A DNA stretch of 64,000 nucleotides from Siphonodentalium dalli (GCA_032622095.1 CP136064.1:263973863-264037862), one strand, 5' to 3'. Shown: positions 45,801 through 57,513, numbered from the stretch's first letter. Made by a program: numbers and translations. Notes: a model not told the origin generated them from the sequence alone.

Positions 45801-46620
45801 CCGGAGACCTGGACGAGGAAGAGTCTGTCCACATTGTAAATCGATGTTGGATTCCCCGGAGACCTGGACGAGGATGAGTCTGTCCACATTGTAAATCGAT
45901 GTTGGATTCCCCGGAGACCTGGACGATGAGTCTGACCACATTGTAAATCGATGTTGGATTCCCCGGAGACCTGGGCGAGGAGGAGTCTGTCCACATTGTA
46001 AATCTATGTTGGATTCCCCGGAGACCTGGACGAGGAGTATGTCCCCGGAGACATGGGCGAGGAGGAGTCTGTCCACATTGTAAATCGATGTTGGATTCCC
46101 CGGAGACCTGGACGAGGAGGAGTCTGTCCACATTGTAAATCGATGTTGGATTCCCCGGAGACCTGGACGAGGAGGAGTCTGTCCACACTGTAAATCGATG
46201 TTGGATGTCCCCGGAGACCTGGACGAGGAGGAGTCTGTCCACATTGTAAATCGATGTTGGATTCCCCGGAGACCTGGACGAGGTGGAGTCTGTCCACATT
46301 GTAAATCGATGTTGGATTCCCCGGAGACCTGGACGAGGAGGAGTCTGTCCACATTGTAAATCGATGTTGGATGTCCCCGGAGACCTGGACGAGGGGGAGT
46401 CTGTCCACATTGTAAATCGATGTTGGATGTCCCCGGAGACCTGGACGAGGGGGAGTCTGTCCACATTGTAAATCGATGTTGGATTCCCCGGTGACCTGGA
46501 CGAGGAGGAGTCTGTCTACATTGTAAATCGATGTTGGATTCCCCGGAGACCTGGACGAGGAGGAGTCTGTCCCCGGAGACCTGCATGGACGAGGAGTCTG
46601 TCCCCGTATACCTGGACGAG
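42897..46620. repeat. 55-bp minisatellite, array A (about 67 units)
   Basis: Units of 55 or 56 bp: GGAGACCTGGACGAGGAGGA, GTCTGTCCACATTGTAAATC, GATGTTGGATTCCCC (or GATGTCCCC in the 56-bp form). Unit number is estimated from length. Variant units (GGACGAGTAGG, GAGAAGGAGTCTGTACAC) recur in the same order at 43201, 43524 and 44260, showing recent block duplications. The last units carry CCTGCATGGACGAG and CCCGTATACC variants. Long minus-strand frames (335, 463, 395 codons) arise because the unit has no stop in any minus frame; they are not taken as genes. Confidence 0.92.
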
Positions 46621-47876
46621 GAGTCTGGAATTTCCATATGAACGCCCATCCGTGAAACAGATTGAAAATACCAAATACGAGAAAGCATTACGAATCCCCA
46701 TCATACAGAGGCGGGGTAAGCTAACAACCATCGAATCCCCACAATACAGAGGCGGGGTAAGCTGACAGCCATCGAATCCCCACCATACAGAGGCGGTGTA
46801 AGCTGACAGCCATAGAATCCCCACCATACAGAGGCAGGGTAAGCTGATAGCTATAGGGTATGTGGTGCGATTATGAATTGGTTGGGGTCACGGTGTGGGG
46901 GTGTCATAATCCTATATTCCGCTACAATGCTCGATCGAGTTGGGATAAAACAAATTATTCCACACGATGCCGTTTATCACCGTTCGCGATTGTGGTCAAA
47001 ATAACCCATACAAGTATCTGAAACTAGTCACACATAATGTACCTATATACATCCACTAAATCACTCATCAATTGACACAAATAGGCATTGCCATATCATT
47101 CGCATATATCATTAGAGTAATTTCCCTTGACAAAGTCACAAATGTCTAAATGTGAGTGTAATGAACGGTGGTCGATAGTACTCGGTTTGCCGTCTTTTGT
47201 GATTTATAAGACATCGCCTACGTTATTAGATTACAGTGGTCTACAGTACTCGACCCCTCCTGTTCTGCTCACATAACCCTGTTATTACTAAAAATTTAGG
47301 GGTCGGGCACTATACAATGGATTTCTACTACCCGTTATTTGAGTCGCGGAGATAGAACTCGATCATTTGCATTCTTGTAAATTACTTGCATTGTTTATAG
47401 GAATTTAGCAATAGTCGATTACTCTTTGTACACATCATACGTCGCCTAACTCGCCTTTCAATTTGCTTCCGGGTTGTTGAAAATGATTTTTTCTGGGGAC
47501 CTGTGATCGCAACGTGGTAAACAGCATGCCACATGCACGATACCGATGGGATTAATTTTCACCGTTCATTGTGTGTTCAACATAACCCAAGTATCGGACA
47601 CTATTCACCTTTATACATCAACTAAACCACTCGCCAACTGACACAAATAGGCATTGCCATATCCATTCGCATATAACATTAGAGTAATCTCCCTTTACCT
47701 GGTATAGTGTTCGGATTTATGTATAGCACATGGAGATATTTTGTACTCGATTATGTCTGCTCTGGTAATTTACGGCAAATCACAAACACTATTAAATTGC
47801 ATGTCTCCATAGTATTCGACACATTCTCCGCAACTCAAATCACGAGTATTAGGAATCTATAGTACAGGGGCCTGTA
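46621..47876 (+). mobile_element. hAT-like element body, copy 1
   Basis: Homologous to 16960-17674 and nearly identical to 49680-50903. It starts GGAATTTCCATATGAACGCC and has four tandem units of about 37-40 bp around CATACAGAGGCGGGGTAAGC (46705-46850). It ends with the terminal repeat CTATAGTACAGGGGCCTG. Array B follows at the very next base. Confidence 0.8.
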
Positions 47877-49640
47877 AATCGATGTTGGATGTCCCCGGAG
47901 ACCTGGACGAGGAAGAGTCTGTCCACATTGTAAATCGATGTTGGATGTCCCCGGAGACCTGGACGAGGAAGAGTCTGTCCACATTGTAAATCGATGTTGG
48001 ATGTCCCCGGAGACCTGGACGAGGAGGGGTCTGTCCACATTGTAAATCGATGTTGGATGTCCCCGGAGACCTGGACGAGGAGGAGTCTGTCCACATTGTA
48101 AATCTATTTTGGATTCCCCGGAGACCTGGACGAGGATGAGTCTGACCACATTGTAAATCGATGTTGGATTCCCCGGAGACCTGGACGAGGAAGAGTCTGT
48201 CCACATTGTAAATCGATGTTGGATGTCCCCGGAGACCTGGACGAGGAGGGGTCTGTCCACATTGTAAATCGATGTTGGATGTCCCCGGAGACCTGGACGA
48301 GGAGGAGTCTGTCCACATTGTAAATCGATGTTGGATTCCCCGGAGACCTGGACGAGGATGAGTCTGACCACATTGTAAATCGATGTTGGATTCCCCGGAG
48401 ACCTGGGCGAGGAGGAGTCTGTCCACATTGTAAATCGATGTTGGATTTCCCCGGAGACCTGGACGAGGAGGAGTCTGTCATCGGAGACCTGGACAAGGAG
48501 GAGTCTGTCCACATTGAAAATCGATGTTGGATGTCCCCGGAGACCTGGACGAGGAGGAGTCTGTCTACATTGTAAATCGATGTTGGATTCCCCGGAGACC
48601 TGGACGAGGATGAGTCTGTCCACATTGTAAATCGATGTTGGATTCCCCGGAGACCTGGACGAGGAGGAGTCTGTCCACATTGTAAATCGATGTTGGATTT
48701 CCCGGAGACCCGGGCGAGGAGGAGTCTGTCCACATTGTAAATCGATGTTGGATTCCCCGGAGACCTGGACGAGGAGGGGTCTGTCCATATTGTAAATCGA
48801 TATTGGATTCCCCGGAGACCTGGACGAGGAGGAGTCTGTCCACATTGTAAATCGATGTTGGATGTCCCCGGAGACCTGGACGAGGAGTCTGTCCACATTG
48901 TAAATCGATGTTGGATTCCCCGGAGACTTGGACGAGGAGGAGTCTGTCCACATTGTAAATCGATGTTGGATGTCCCCGGAGACCTGGACGAGGAGGAGTC
49001 TGTCCACATTGTAAATCGATGTTGGATTCCCCGGAGACCTGGACGAGGATGAGTCTGACCACATTGTAAATCGATGTTGGATTCCCCGGAGACCTGGGCG
49101 AGGAGGAGTCTGTCCACATTGTAAATCGATGTTGGATTTCCCCGGAGACCTGGACGAGGAGGAGTCTGTCATCGGAGACCTGGACAAGGAGGAGTCTGTC
49201 CACATTGAAAATCGATGTTGGATGTCCCAGGAGACCTGGACGAGGAGGAGTCTGTCTACATTGTAAATCGATGTTGGATTCCCCGGAGACCTGGACGAGG
49301 ATGAGTCTGTCCACATTGTAAATCGATGTTGGATTCCCCGGAGACCCGGGCGAGGAGGAGTCTGTCCACATTGTAAATCGATGTTGGATTCCCCGGAGAC
49401 CTGGACGAGGAGGGATCTGTCCATATTGTAAATCGATATTGGATTCCCCGGAGACCTGGACGAGGAGGAGTCTGTCTACATTGTAAATCGATGTTGGATG
49501 TCCCCGGAGACCTGGACGAGGAGTCTGTCCACATTGTAAATCGATGTTGGATTCCCCGGAGACTTGGACGAGGAGGAGTCTGTCCACATTGTAAATCGAT
49601 GTTGGATGTCCCCGGACACCTGGACGAGGAGGAGTCTGTC
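47877..49640. repeat. 55-bp minisatellite, array B (about 32 units)
   Basis: The same unit as array A. It begins mid-unit (TAAATCGATG) directly after the element's right end and finishes with the same CCTGCATGGACGAG variant units as array A. An internal block of about 690 bp (48350-48850) resembles 49045-49500 in unit order, including ATCGGAGACCTGGACAAGG. The 529-codon minus frame is a repeat artefact. Confidence 0.92.
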
Positions 49641-50903
49641 CCCGGAGACCTGCATGGACGAGGAGTCTGTCCCCGTATACCTGGACGAGGAGTCTGGAAT
49701 TTCCATATGAACGCCCATCCGTGAAACAGATTGAAAATACCAAATACGAGAAAGCATTACGAATCCCCATCATACAGAGGCGGGGTAAGCTGACAGCCAT
49801 CGAATCCCCACCATACAGAGGCGGTGTAAGCTGACAGCCATAGAATCCCCACCATACAGAGGCAGGGTAAGCTGATAGCTATAGGGTATGTGGTGCGATT
49901 ATGAATTGGTTGGGGTCACGGTGTGGGGGTGTCATAATCCTATATTCCGCTACAATGCTCGATCGAGTTGGGATAAAACAAATTATTCCACACGATGCCA
50001 TTTATCACCGTTCGCGATTGTGGTCAAAATAACCAATACAAGTATCTGAAACTAGTCACACATAATGTACCTATATACATCCACTAAATCACTCATCAAT
50101 TGACACAAATAGGCATTGCCATATCATTCGCATATATCATTAGAGTAATTTCCCTTGACAAAGTCACAAATGTCTAAATGTGAGTGTAATGAACGGTGGT
50201 CGATAGTACTCGGTTTGCCGTCTTTTGTGATTTATAAGACATCGCCTACGTTATTAGATTACAGTGGTCTACAGTACTCGACCCCTCCTGTTCTGCTCAC
50301 ATAACCCTGTTATTACTAAAAATTTAGGGGTCGGGCACTATACAATGGATTTCTACTACCCGTTATTTGAGTCGCGGAGATAGAACTCGATCATTTGCAT
50401 TCTTGTAAATTACTTGCATTGTTTATAGGAATTTAGCAATAGTCGATTACTCTTTGTACACATCATACGTCGCCTAACTCGCCTTTCAATTTGCTTCCGG
50501 GTTGTTGAAAATGATTTTTTCTGGGGACCTGTGATCGCAACGTGGTAAACAGCATGCCACATGCACGATACCGATGGGATTAATTTTCACCGTTCATTGT
50601 GTGTTCAACATAACCCAAGTATCGGACACTATTCACCTTTATACATCAACTAAACCACTCGCCAACTGACACAAATAGGCATTGCCATATCCATTCGCAT
50701 ATAACATTAGAGTAATCTCCCTTTACCTGGTATAGTGTTCGGATTCATGTATAGCACATGGAGATATTTTGTACTCGATTATGTCTGCTCTGGTAATTTA
50801 CGGCAAATCACAAACACTATTAAATTGCATGTGTCCATAGTATTCGACACATTCTCCGCAACTCAAATCACGAGTATTAGGAATCTATAGTACAGGGGCC
50901 TGT
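49641..50903 (+). mobile_element. hAT-like element body, copy 2
   Basis: Differs from 46621-47876 at only a few bases (for example CCATTTATCACC against CCGTTTATCACC) and has three rather than four of the 37-40-bp units. The right terminal repeat CTATAGTACAGGGGCCTG is followed by TACATATTTG, presumably the original flank. Confidence 0.8.
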
Positions 50904-51847
50904 ACATATTTGTTCAAAATTAAGGGTCAGACGCACGTTTTGTCAAAATTTCGTGGTATTTCAAAATAGATCTCAAAATATGTCGGAATTTCTTTGTGAG
51001 ATTTAGTACAAGAGATTTTTGTGACACAATATTAAAGAACCATCCATCCATTGGGTAATATAATCTCATTTGCTTTATGTTTATGGCATGAAAAATATGT
51101 GAAATTTCACTGTTTTTAGGTACTAAGAACTTCTGTAAAATAGATTTTTTTTTTCAAAGTGCAGTTCATATATCCATGATATCTGAAGATCATAAGAGGA
51201 GGCTTAATTATTCTTTTGATTTGTGAAATTCAATGATCATTATCATTTAGAAAGGCAACTATCCAAAAATAAATTTATATATTTGATAATGTTCATGTCA
51301 TGGCTGTTGATCAATGATAAATTGGGCTGATATCAGTTCTGGGTCATGGATCATGGGTTCGTAGCCAAGTTAAAGCTGACCACCATACCTCTTAGCACTG
51401 AGGCCTAATTCCAGTTGAGATATCCCTGCTTGAGTGGATTACACTGCATATCAACATTTGTTTTCATTGGGCTGGAATATTTGTGAATGTTTTATTCTTC
51501 ATTATAATATGGGGGTAGGGTGCTATATTATGCAATTAAAAACCTAACTCAACATTATGATACAAATGAAGCCTCCTCTCGTGGAACCAAGATAATAAGC
51601 TAATTGGTGATGGAGTTTTGTGTGAAATTATTAATTATTCTAGCATTCTTGAAAAGACAGAGGCAAACAGGAAAATAATAATTTCTACCTTTTAAATGTA
51701 TTAAAATCTATTGTGTTTGTCGTCTCTTAATAATTGTTCAGATTATATATATACAATGAAGATAATGATTTGCGAAATTCAATATTTTTCGCCAGAGAAA
51801 GTCTCTTGTCATTTTTTGCTGGATGTATGCAAAACGTGCGTCTCCCC
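50904..51847. other. AT-rich spacer, nothing recognised
   Basis: No exon, element end or tandem repeat was identified. There is a T-run near 51147. Confidence 0.45.
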
Positions 51848-52326
51848 TTAAAGGTACTCAATCCAATCAGAGGGTCCTATATTACTATTTCTTTGGCTTT
51901 GGGGGTAAAAAAATAATTGATTCGAGTCCAGGAACCTACTAATCAACGCTCAGGGTGATCAGATATCGATATTTGAAGTTTCGTTATTTCTATTCTTTCT
52001 GTCCCAGAACACAGTCAAAATTGCGTTATTATTACCACTTGATTTTAGAGTTATCCATCCTTGTCTGTTTGAATAGTGTTTTGGTGTACACATCTCGAGC
52101 AGATTACGAAGTTAAGGGCAACTATTAGTACTCATCTCGAGAAAATAACAAATTTCAAAAATCAATATCTAATAACTCTGAGCTTTGTTTGATGGGTTCC
52201 TCGACTCGAATCAAATCTTTTTTACCCCCAAAGCCAAAGAAATAGTAATATAGGACCCTCTGATCGGATTGTTGTTGTTGGAATCTGTTGAGATGGGGAC
52301 CCTCTGATCTGATTGAGTACCTTTAA
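51848..52326. mobile_element. TTAA-flanked foldback element, 479 bp
   Basis: Ends TTAAAGGTACTCAATC and GATTGAGTACCTTTAA; arms of roughly 110-200 bp pair through CTATATTACTATTTCTTTGG and TTTGGGGGTAAAAAA. The right arm carries an extra stretch of about 45 bp in which AGAGGGTCC is repeated, so the arms are unequal. No coding capacity. Confidence 0.75.
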
Positions 52327-52683
52327 ACTACGATATACACAAATATATAATAAAATATTTGTTTCCGCTGTAAATATGACGTAATATATACTGTCGACGC
52401 AATTGGGGACGAATGCATTTTATGAAAGTTTTGAATCGCGAATTACCAATGTTTTTTCTGACAAGAAATTGCACTACGTGGGGTTTATAAACACTATTCA
52501 GATGTTAGTGTGCATGAGCGGGGGTTAGAAGTGAACTATTTCTCGAATAGAGGTCTCCGTTGGAGTTCGTTGTGTATATATTGGGACACGTGACCATTCT
52601 AGATTTCGAATGTCGACTTGTGGTATAAAGCATAGTATAAAATGCCCATTCGGAGAAATAGAAAGTCGAGGTAGAACAAAGGA

Positions 52684-52935
52684 GCTGGGTTTTAACGGGG
52701 GATACGGCGCTGTGTTTTTAATGGGGGATACGATGCTGTGGTTTGAATGAGGGATACGGCGCTGTGGTCGTTGGTTTTAACGGGTTATACGGCGCTGTGT
52801 TTTAATGGGGGATACGGCGCTGTGGTCGTTGGTTTTAATGGGGGATACGGCGCTGTGGTCGTTGGTTTTAATGGGGGATACGGCGCTGTGGTCGTTGGTT
52901 TTAATGGGGAATACGGCGCTGTGGTCGTTGGGGCA
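52684..52935 (+). repeat. 33-bp minisatellite, about eight units
   Basis: Unit TTTTAATGGGGGATACGGCG plus CTGTGGTCGTTGG; the first units are shorter (about 27 bp), the last four are regular at 33 bp. Because 33 is a multiple of three, the regular units give an in-frame 11-residue repeat (GFNGGYGAVVV) in a 71-codon frame starting 52747. No independent evidence for translation. Confidence 0.8.
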
Positions 52936-53020
52936 CATTTAGTTAGAACTACATTAATTTAATTTACGCTTTAGTGTAATACATTGACGCTTACGACTTA
53001 AGTGTAATTCAATTTCGCTT

Positions 53021-53508
53021 AAAGGCACAGGAGGCCTTAGTTGTCGAAAATATTCATATATGTTCCAATCATAGTAAACAGAAAAACATTAAAACGCATA
53101 AAGTTTCGTTCATATATACCATGACCATGACTATCACAAAGACCTACTATATTTTAAGTAAGAAAGAGCCTGATTGTGTTACAGAAGACAGCACTATGCT
53201 ATTGGCTAAACACACAGAAATTATATAAACGCTCTTTATTAGTTATATATAAGGAATGCAGCAACAAATAACGCTCTTTATGTTTACCATCATAATATAA
53301 ACAAACACCAGGAAAGTAACTTTTTATGCTTTTGTTTACATAACAATGGTCAAACATGTGACAATAACATACTGTTTATGTGATATTTCTTATTTGTATA
53401 CGAACAAAGTCTATCTACATTTTAATATTCTTTCTGTTTGTGGCGGTTTTTGACGGGTGAAAATATTTTCACAGGATACCCACCGCCAAGACCTCCCATA
53501 CCTTTAAG
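53021..53508. mobile_element. TTAA-flanked element, 488 bp
   Basis: Ends TTAAAGGCACAGGAGG and CCTCCCATACCTTTAA. The right part (53440-53490: GGCGGTTTTTGACGGGTG, CCCACCGCCAAG) is the inverted counterpart of 4845-4910. ACGCTCTTTAT occurs twice inside. Non-coding. Confidence 0.6.
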
Positions 53509-54236
53509 AGTCAATTAATTACTCTTAAGTGTAAGCACAAATGAATTACTCTTTAACGTAAGCGTAAATAAATTACTCTTAAGTGTAAATAATAAAAGAT
53601 ATAGATGACTATATATAGAGTAATAATCATATTAAGCATAAGTTAATACGCGTAATGCGTTTATAGCGTAATTCACTTACGCTTAAGAGCAATTAGCTAA
53701 TATATATGAAAAATGCCTCCAGAGAATTGAGGGAATCCAATGGAGTTGATAAATGATGTCAAATTTACGCTGTCTGGGTCAGTTTGGTTTTGATAGACAC
53801 CAAAACAATAAAAATTTCCATAAGATTCCTCTAAACTTATTTATAAAGGACAAGGCTTCCCCGTATACATGGTATATATATATGGGGAATCTAATGGAGT
53901 GGTTTAACGTAAATTAATGTTGCCGAAGTAGTTCCGTTGTAGTCTAAGATCCAGGGTCAGGATGGAGGGGGCGGGGAATATTTCAAATTTTATGAAAATA
54001 CTTTTGTATATAGACGGGCATCTCCTTGAGGAATACTATTGTTGTCCAAACTTGCACCGTCATGTCAATGATGGGATGGAGAGGGGCACCAAGATTTACA
54101 AAGACGATTTTAATATCACAAATTTAATCCATTCTTATATGTAGGCACTCCCATGAAATATTATTATTATTATTATTATTATATCTTCATTTCAGACTAT
54201 ATTGGTCCATATATGAGTATGTTGTACATGTATATA
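53509..54236. other. Short-motif repeats and ATT microsatellite
   Basis: ATTACTCTTAAGTGTAA and related words recur between 53513 and 53700 and just before 53021. An ATT trinucleotide run is at about 54159-54182. A 60-codon plus frame at 53962 has no recognised domain. Confidence 0.5.
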
Positions 54237-54606
54237 TCATATAATATACACAAATTCGTTCCAACAATGAAATATTTTGGAAATGTATTTAAAATCTGAA
54301 TTGAAAAACATATAAATGATTGAATTGTTCATATCTTTCATTCTTTCGCGAAAACTGAACACAAACTTTCTCCTCAACATCCCTAGCGACAGCATTCGAT
54401 CATTGACAAACAGTACCACTCGCACTACATCTTTTTTCATAACCCATTAACATCCTATACGAATTATTATAACACACAGTTAACTTATTGAAACAGCGTT
54501 TGGAGAATTGTACCCAAAGATGGGCACAGTATAACGGAGAAATATAATGCTGAAATAAAATCATTTTGACTTGATTAGAATACTTAGAAAATCTCCTAAT
54601 TATCAT
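54237..54606 (-). pseudogene. LINE reverse transcriptase C-terminal fragment
   Basis: The minus strand reads MIIRRFSKYSNQVKMILFQH, then a region with LYCAHLWVQF and VCYNNSYRMLMG, then, after a frame change between about 54440 and 54400, LRRKFVFSFRERM and a short tail. The pattern K-x-x-L-F...Y...L-Y-x-x-x-L-W, A/C-Y-N-N-x-Y-R-x-L, then R-R-K-x-x-F-x-F-R-E-R is the region after the reverse transcriptase catalytic core in many CR1/Jockey-like LINEs. It differs from the LINE at 28-32 kb. Both ends are truncated. Confidence 0.68.
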
Positions 54607-54837
54607 ATTAGACCATATACAGCACGATATTGTCGTTCAATATCTCCATATACATTTATCGGTTTATAGATGGACGTGTCGAGGTTGTCCATACGTACTG
54701 ACGTAATATTAGTATAGTAGTTTTGAGTCATTAAATCAAACAGTCAAAAACGATCAGCCTATCAGCATAAATTCAACGTAACTTGACCAACGTTGGAGGG
54801 ATATGACTCCAGACAATCCCTGTGAAAACAGATGCGT
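54607..54837. other. Spacer
   Basis: No recognised feature. Confidence 0.4.
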
Positions 54838-56840
54838 TTGATTTATTCTATCGACTGAAGAAACAACACGTATCGAATTTTCACGAATTGTAATTACCTG
54901 TCGAGAACCATCATATATAGGGTTGATTCTTTTGCTACTGCTTTAACATTATTTCGGGATCATTTTCACTCGCCATGTTTCGGGACAATCACAATGAACC
55001 TTTGAAGATATTTATTTGGTTTATTCTGTCGACTGGAGAACCAAACTTGTCGAATATTATCTCTGTAAATTGGAGATAGCTGTCTGGAACCAATAGGTTG
55101 GTTCTGTGGCCATTTGGTTAACAGTGTAGTGCGATTATTTTATCATGCCTTATGTAGGGATAATCATTGTGACATTTTGAACATACAGAAGTTTGTTTTA
55201 TTATGTCGACTACAGGAACCGAACATGGAAATAGCTGCATGGAGCCAATTAATGGCTGCGAACACACGTACCACAGTAGCAATGGCATAACAGGTGTGAC
55301 AATTTATTATGGTGGAGTTTGGTGACAATTTCTCGTCATATTTCTGGGCCATAGCTAGCCATGTTGCGCGCTGAGTTTCCGCACAATGAGTCGACTCGAC
55401 CAATTAACCCATTGCGTTTCACGAAGGGTTATATCTACTCATTACGTTTTGCTACATTGTATTCTCTACGATATATATAATTGCACGATCGGTTGTCCAG
55501 AATTGTGTTTGCCCGTGGCAATCCATCATTCACTCACATATCATGCACCCAGTACGTTTTGTTGATATGATCTCAATTCATGTTTATCCACATATTAGTT
55601 TCATGCGTACTAAGATTTCCCCAATTGCGTTGTTTTATTTAGTTTTACGCATAATTCCGCTAACATGTTCATGTGTGCCTATTAAGCTGTGTCGGAACTG
55701 TTGGACGAAATGCAGCTGCGAGAAAGTATCTGGAATAAACAAAGCGAACTATACAAGGACCAAAAACAAGAAAAAGGATGATTATGGAGGGCTCATTGTG
55801 CGAAAATGCAGCGGGCGACATGGCTAGCTGTGGCATATTAATTATGATAATCAATTGTCACCAAACTCCACCGTAATAAATTGTCACACCTACTATGTCA
55901 TCGCTACTGTGATACGTGTGTCCGCAGCCAATGACTGCGGACACACGTATCACAGTAGCGATGTCGTAGTAGGTGTGACAATTAATTAAGGTGGAGTTAA
56001 TAATTAATATGCCATAGCCAGCCATGGATGTTGCCCGCGGACTATCCGCACAATGAGTCGACTGGACCAATTAACCCATTGCGTTTCACGATGGTTGATC
56101 TCTATTCATTACGTTTTGCTAAATTATATTCGCTGCGATATATATAATTGCACGATCGATCGTCCAGAATTCTGTTTGACCGTGGCCTGGTGGCAATTCC
56201 TCATTGACTCATATATTATGCATGTGGTACGTTTTTATATGATCTCAATGCATGCATGTTTGTCTACTTATATTAATTTAATGAGTAGTAAGACAGTTCC
56301 CCAATTGCATAATAAGAGTGTTCCTCAATTGCGTTTTTTTTATTTTGCGACGTTTAGTTCTACGCATAAGGTTTGACTCGCTTACATTTGCTAAGGAATT
56401 ACATGGGCGATTTATTCTCAGTAAGAACAATCATGGCTGTGGGCAGAAATCGGTTATTCGTTAAGTTATGAAGTGCACTTGTGTGTTAGCATGTAAAATA
56501 TAACACTGAGTGTTGAGTAAAGATCAAAAGCGACAAGAAACTCGGGTAGATACATCCCTAAGAGATCGACCGTTGCTGGTAGAGCTTGGTAGACTCATTG
56601 TGCGAATTTGCAGAGGGCGACATGGCTTGCTATGGCATATTAATTATGACGACCAATTGTCACCAAACTCCACAATAATAAATTGTCACACCTTATATGT
56701 CATCGCTACTGTGATACGTGTGTCAGCAGCCAATAGGGCTTGTTCTTTCCTCATTTCTTTAACATGTATTGCGATTATTTTCACTGGTCATGTTTCTGAA
56801 CAATCGGTGTGAACTTTTGAACAAATGCGTTGGGTATTGG
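54838..56840. repeat. Nested direct and inverted repeats, about 180-bp and 670-800-bp periods
   Basis: TTATTCTGTCGACTGGAGAA and relatives recur at about 54845, 55020 and 55198. A larger block (CGGACACACGTATCACAGTA..., ACAATGAGTCGACT..., TTAACCCATTGCGTTTCACG) occurs at 55255-55530 and 55935-56200, and its inverted partner (TGTCATCGCTACTGTGATAC) at 55785-55926 and 56585-56735. Copies share many words but differ by small indels. Short open frames over the area are not supported. Confidence 0.7.
55866..55998. repeat. 133-bp near-perfect hairpin
   Basis: Arms 55866-55926 and 55935-55998 pair through GTGATACGTGTGTCCGCAG and its complement with an 8-nt loop (CCAATGA region). It forms the junction of two large repeat blocks. 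Confidence 0.75.
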
Positions 56841-57052
56841 CCATCGTAGAAATGTGATTCTGGAATCAATATATTATTATGTTATATTGATTTTGCAGCC
56901 GAATGTATGTCCTTATGTTATCGCTGTTAACACATCGCTAAATTTGTGATCACTGCGGCTATCCTGTGGTATGTGTTCGAACAATCACTGCTAAACGCAC
57001 TCACTATATACTTTATGTTATGATGGTCTCTTGTTAAATGTCTTCTGTCGCA
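56841..57052. other. Spacer
   Basis: No recognised feature. Confidence 0.4.
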
Positions 57053-57329
57053 GGGACGTGGCACGAGGGTCTCCGTTATGGGTGTCCAGTTCATTTCCAG
57101 CTGCACACACGGCCCCCTATGGTTGGAAATTGCCCTTTCACTCCAAAACATTTGACCGAAAGTTGGATAATATTAGACATTTGGTATAAAACAACACATT
57201 TCCCAGTGGATTCTGGTTGAAACATCAAACTATTAAAAACAATTTCAACCTATTTTCGGTCGGAAAACATTGATCCAACTTGGAAGAAGATACATCCCAT
57301 CCCTAAACCCCCTGCTGCCACGTCTCTGT
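57053..57329. mobile_element. Small TIR element of the TTGGAAATT family
   Basis: Left end CAGGGACGTGGCA, right end TGCCACGTCTCTG (inverted, one mismatch). The interior has GGTTGGAAATTGCCC and ACCTATTTTCGGTCGG, typical of the family at 13-15.8 kb, whose copy at 14832 starts with the same CAGGGACGTGGC. Target duplication is not visible. It lies 12 bp beyond the poly-A signal of the paralogous tail exon. Confidence 0.55.
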
Positions 57330-57341
57330 TGAGACTATATA

Positions 57342-57347
57342 TTTATT
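57342..57347 (-). promoter_or_regulatory. Poly-A signal of the paralogous gene
   Basis: AATAAA on the minus strand, 13 nt past the TAA stop at 57361. That is very close to the stop but compatible with a short 3' UTR. Confidence 0.55.
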
Positions 57348-57360
57348 TTGTGTATAACTC

Positions 57361-57513
57361 TTATTGGTACATCACTGGATTCGTCTCTCCCAGTGTAGTC
57401 ATATGTGGTGGTAGCGTTGAATATGCTGGTGGTGGTTGGTTGTACGGCTGGAGTTGAGCAACCGGAATGTGGGATACGGCTGGCTGCGAAGGCTGGACCA
57501 TGACGGCGAATGT
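57361..57513 (-). CDS. Terminal exon of a paralogous CUB/LDLa-type membrane protein (PPxY tail)
   Basis: Read from 57513 after acceptor TTATCTGCCAG, the frame gives 50 residues and a TAA at 57361-57363. It is Pro/Gln-rich with YNQPPPAYSTLPP, and most residues match the tail exon at 1-140; the main difference is a seven-residue insertion in the other copy. About 115 bp of upstream intron is also conserved (57514-57630 against 141-265). No LDLa or CUB exon for this copy was found up to 64000, so they lie to the right of the window or the copy is an isolated last-exon duplicate. The phase-1 frame is also open here for about 60 codons, so frame choice rests on the PPxY motif and on conservation. 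Confidence 0.6.
   Translation of the reverse strand, partial: TFAVMVQPSQPAVSHIPVAQLQPYNQPPPAYSTLPPHMTTLGETNPVMYQ

Noticed and set aside
42897-49640. Regularly spaced repeats suggesting a CRISPR array
   Set aside because: Units are directly contiguous with no unique spacers, and the setting is clearly eukaryotic.
42840-49800. Minus-strand open frames of 128-529 codons across the 55-bp arrays
   Set aside because: All three frames are open at once and the products are the same 55-residue repeat in different phase; they start and stop inside tandem DNA and have no splice or regulatory context.
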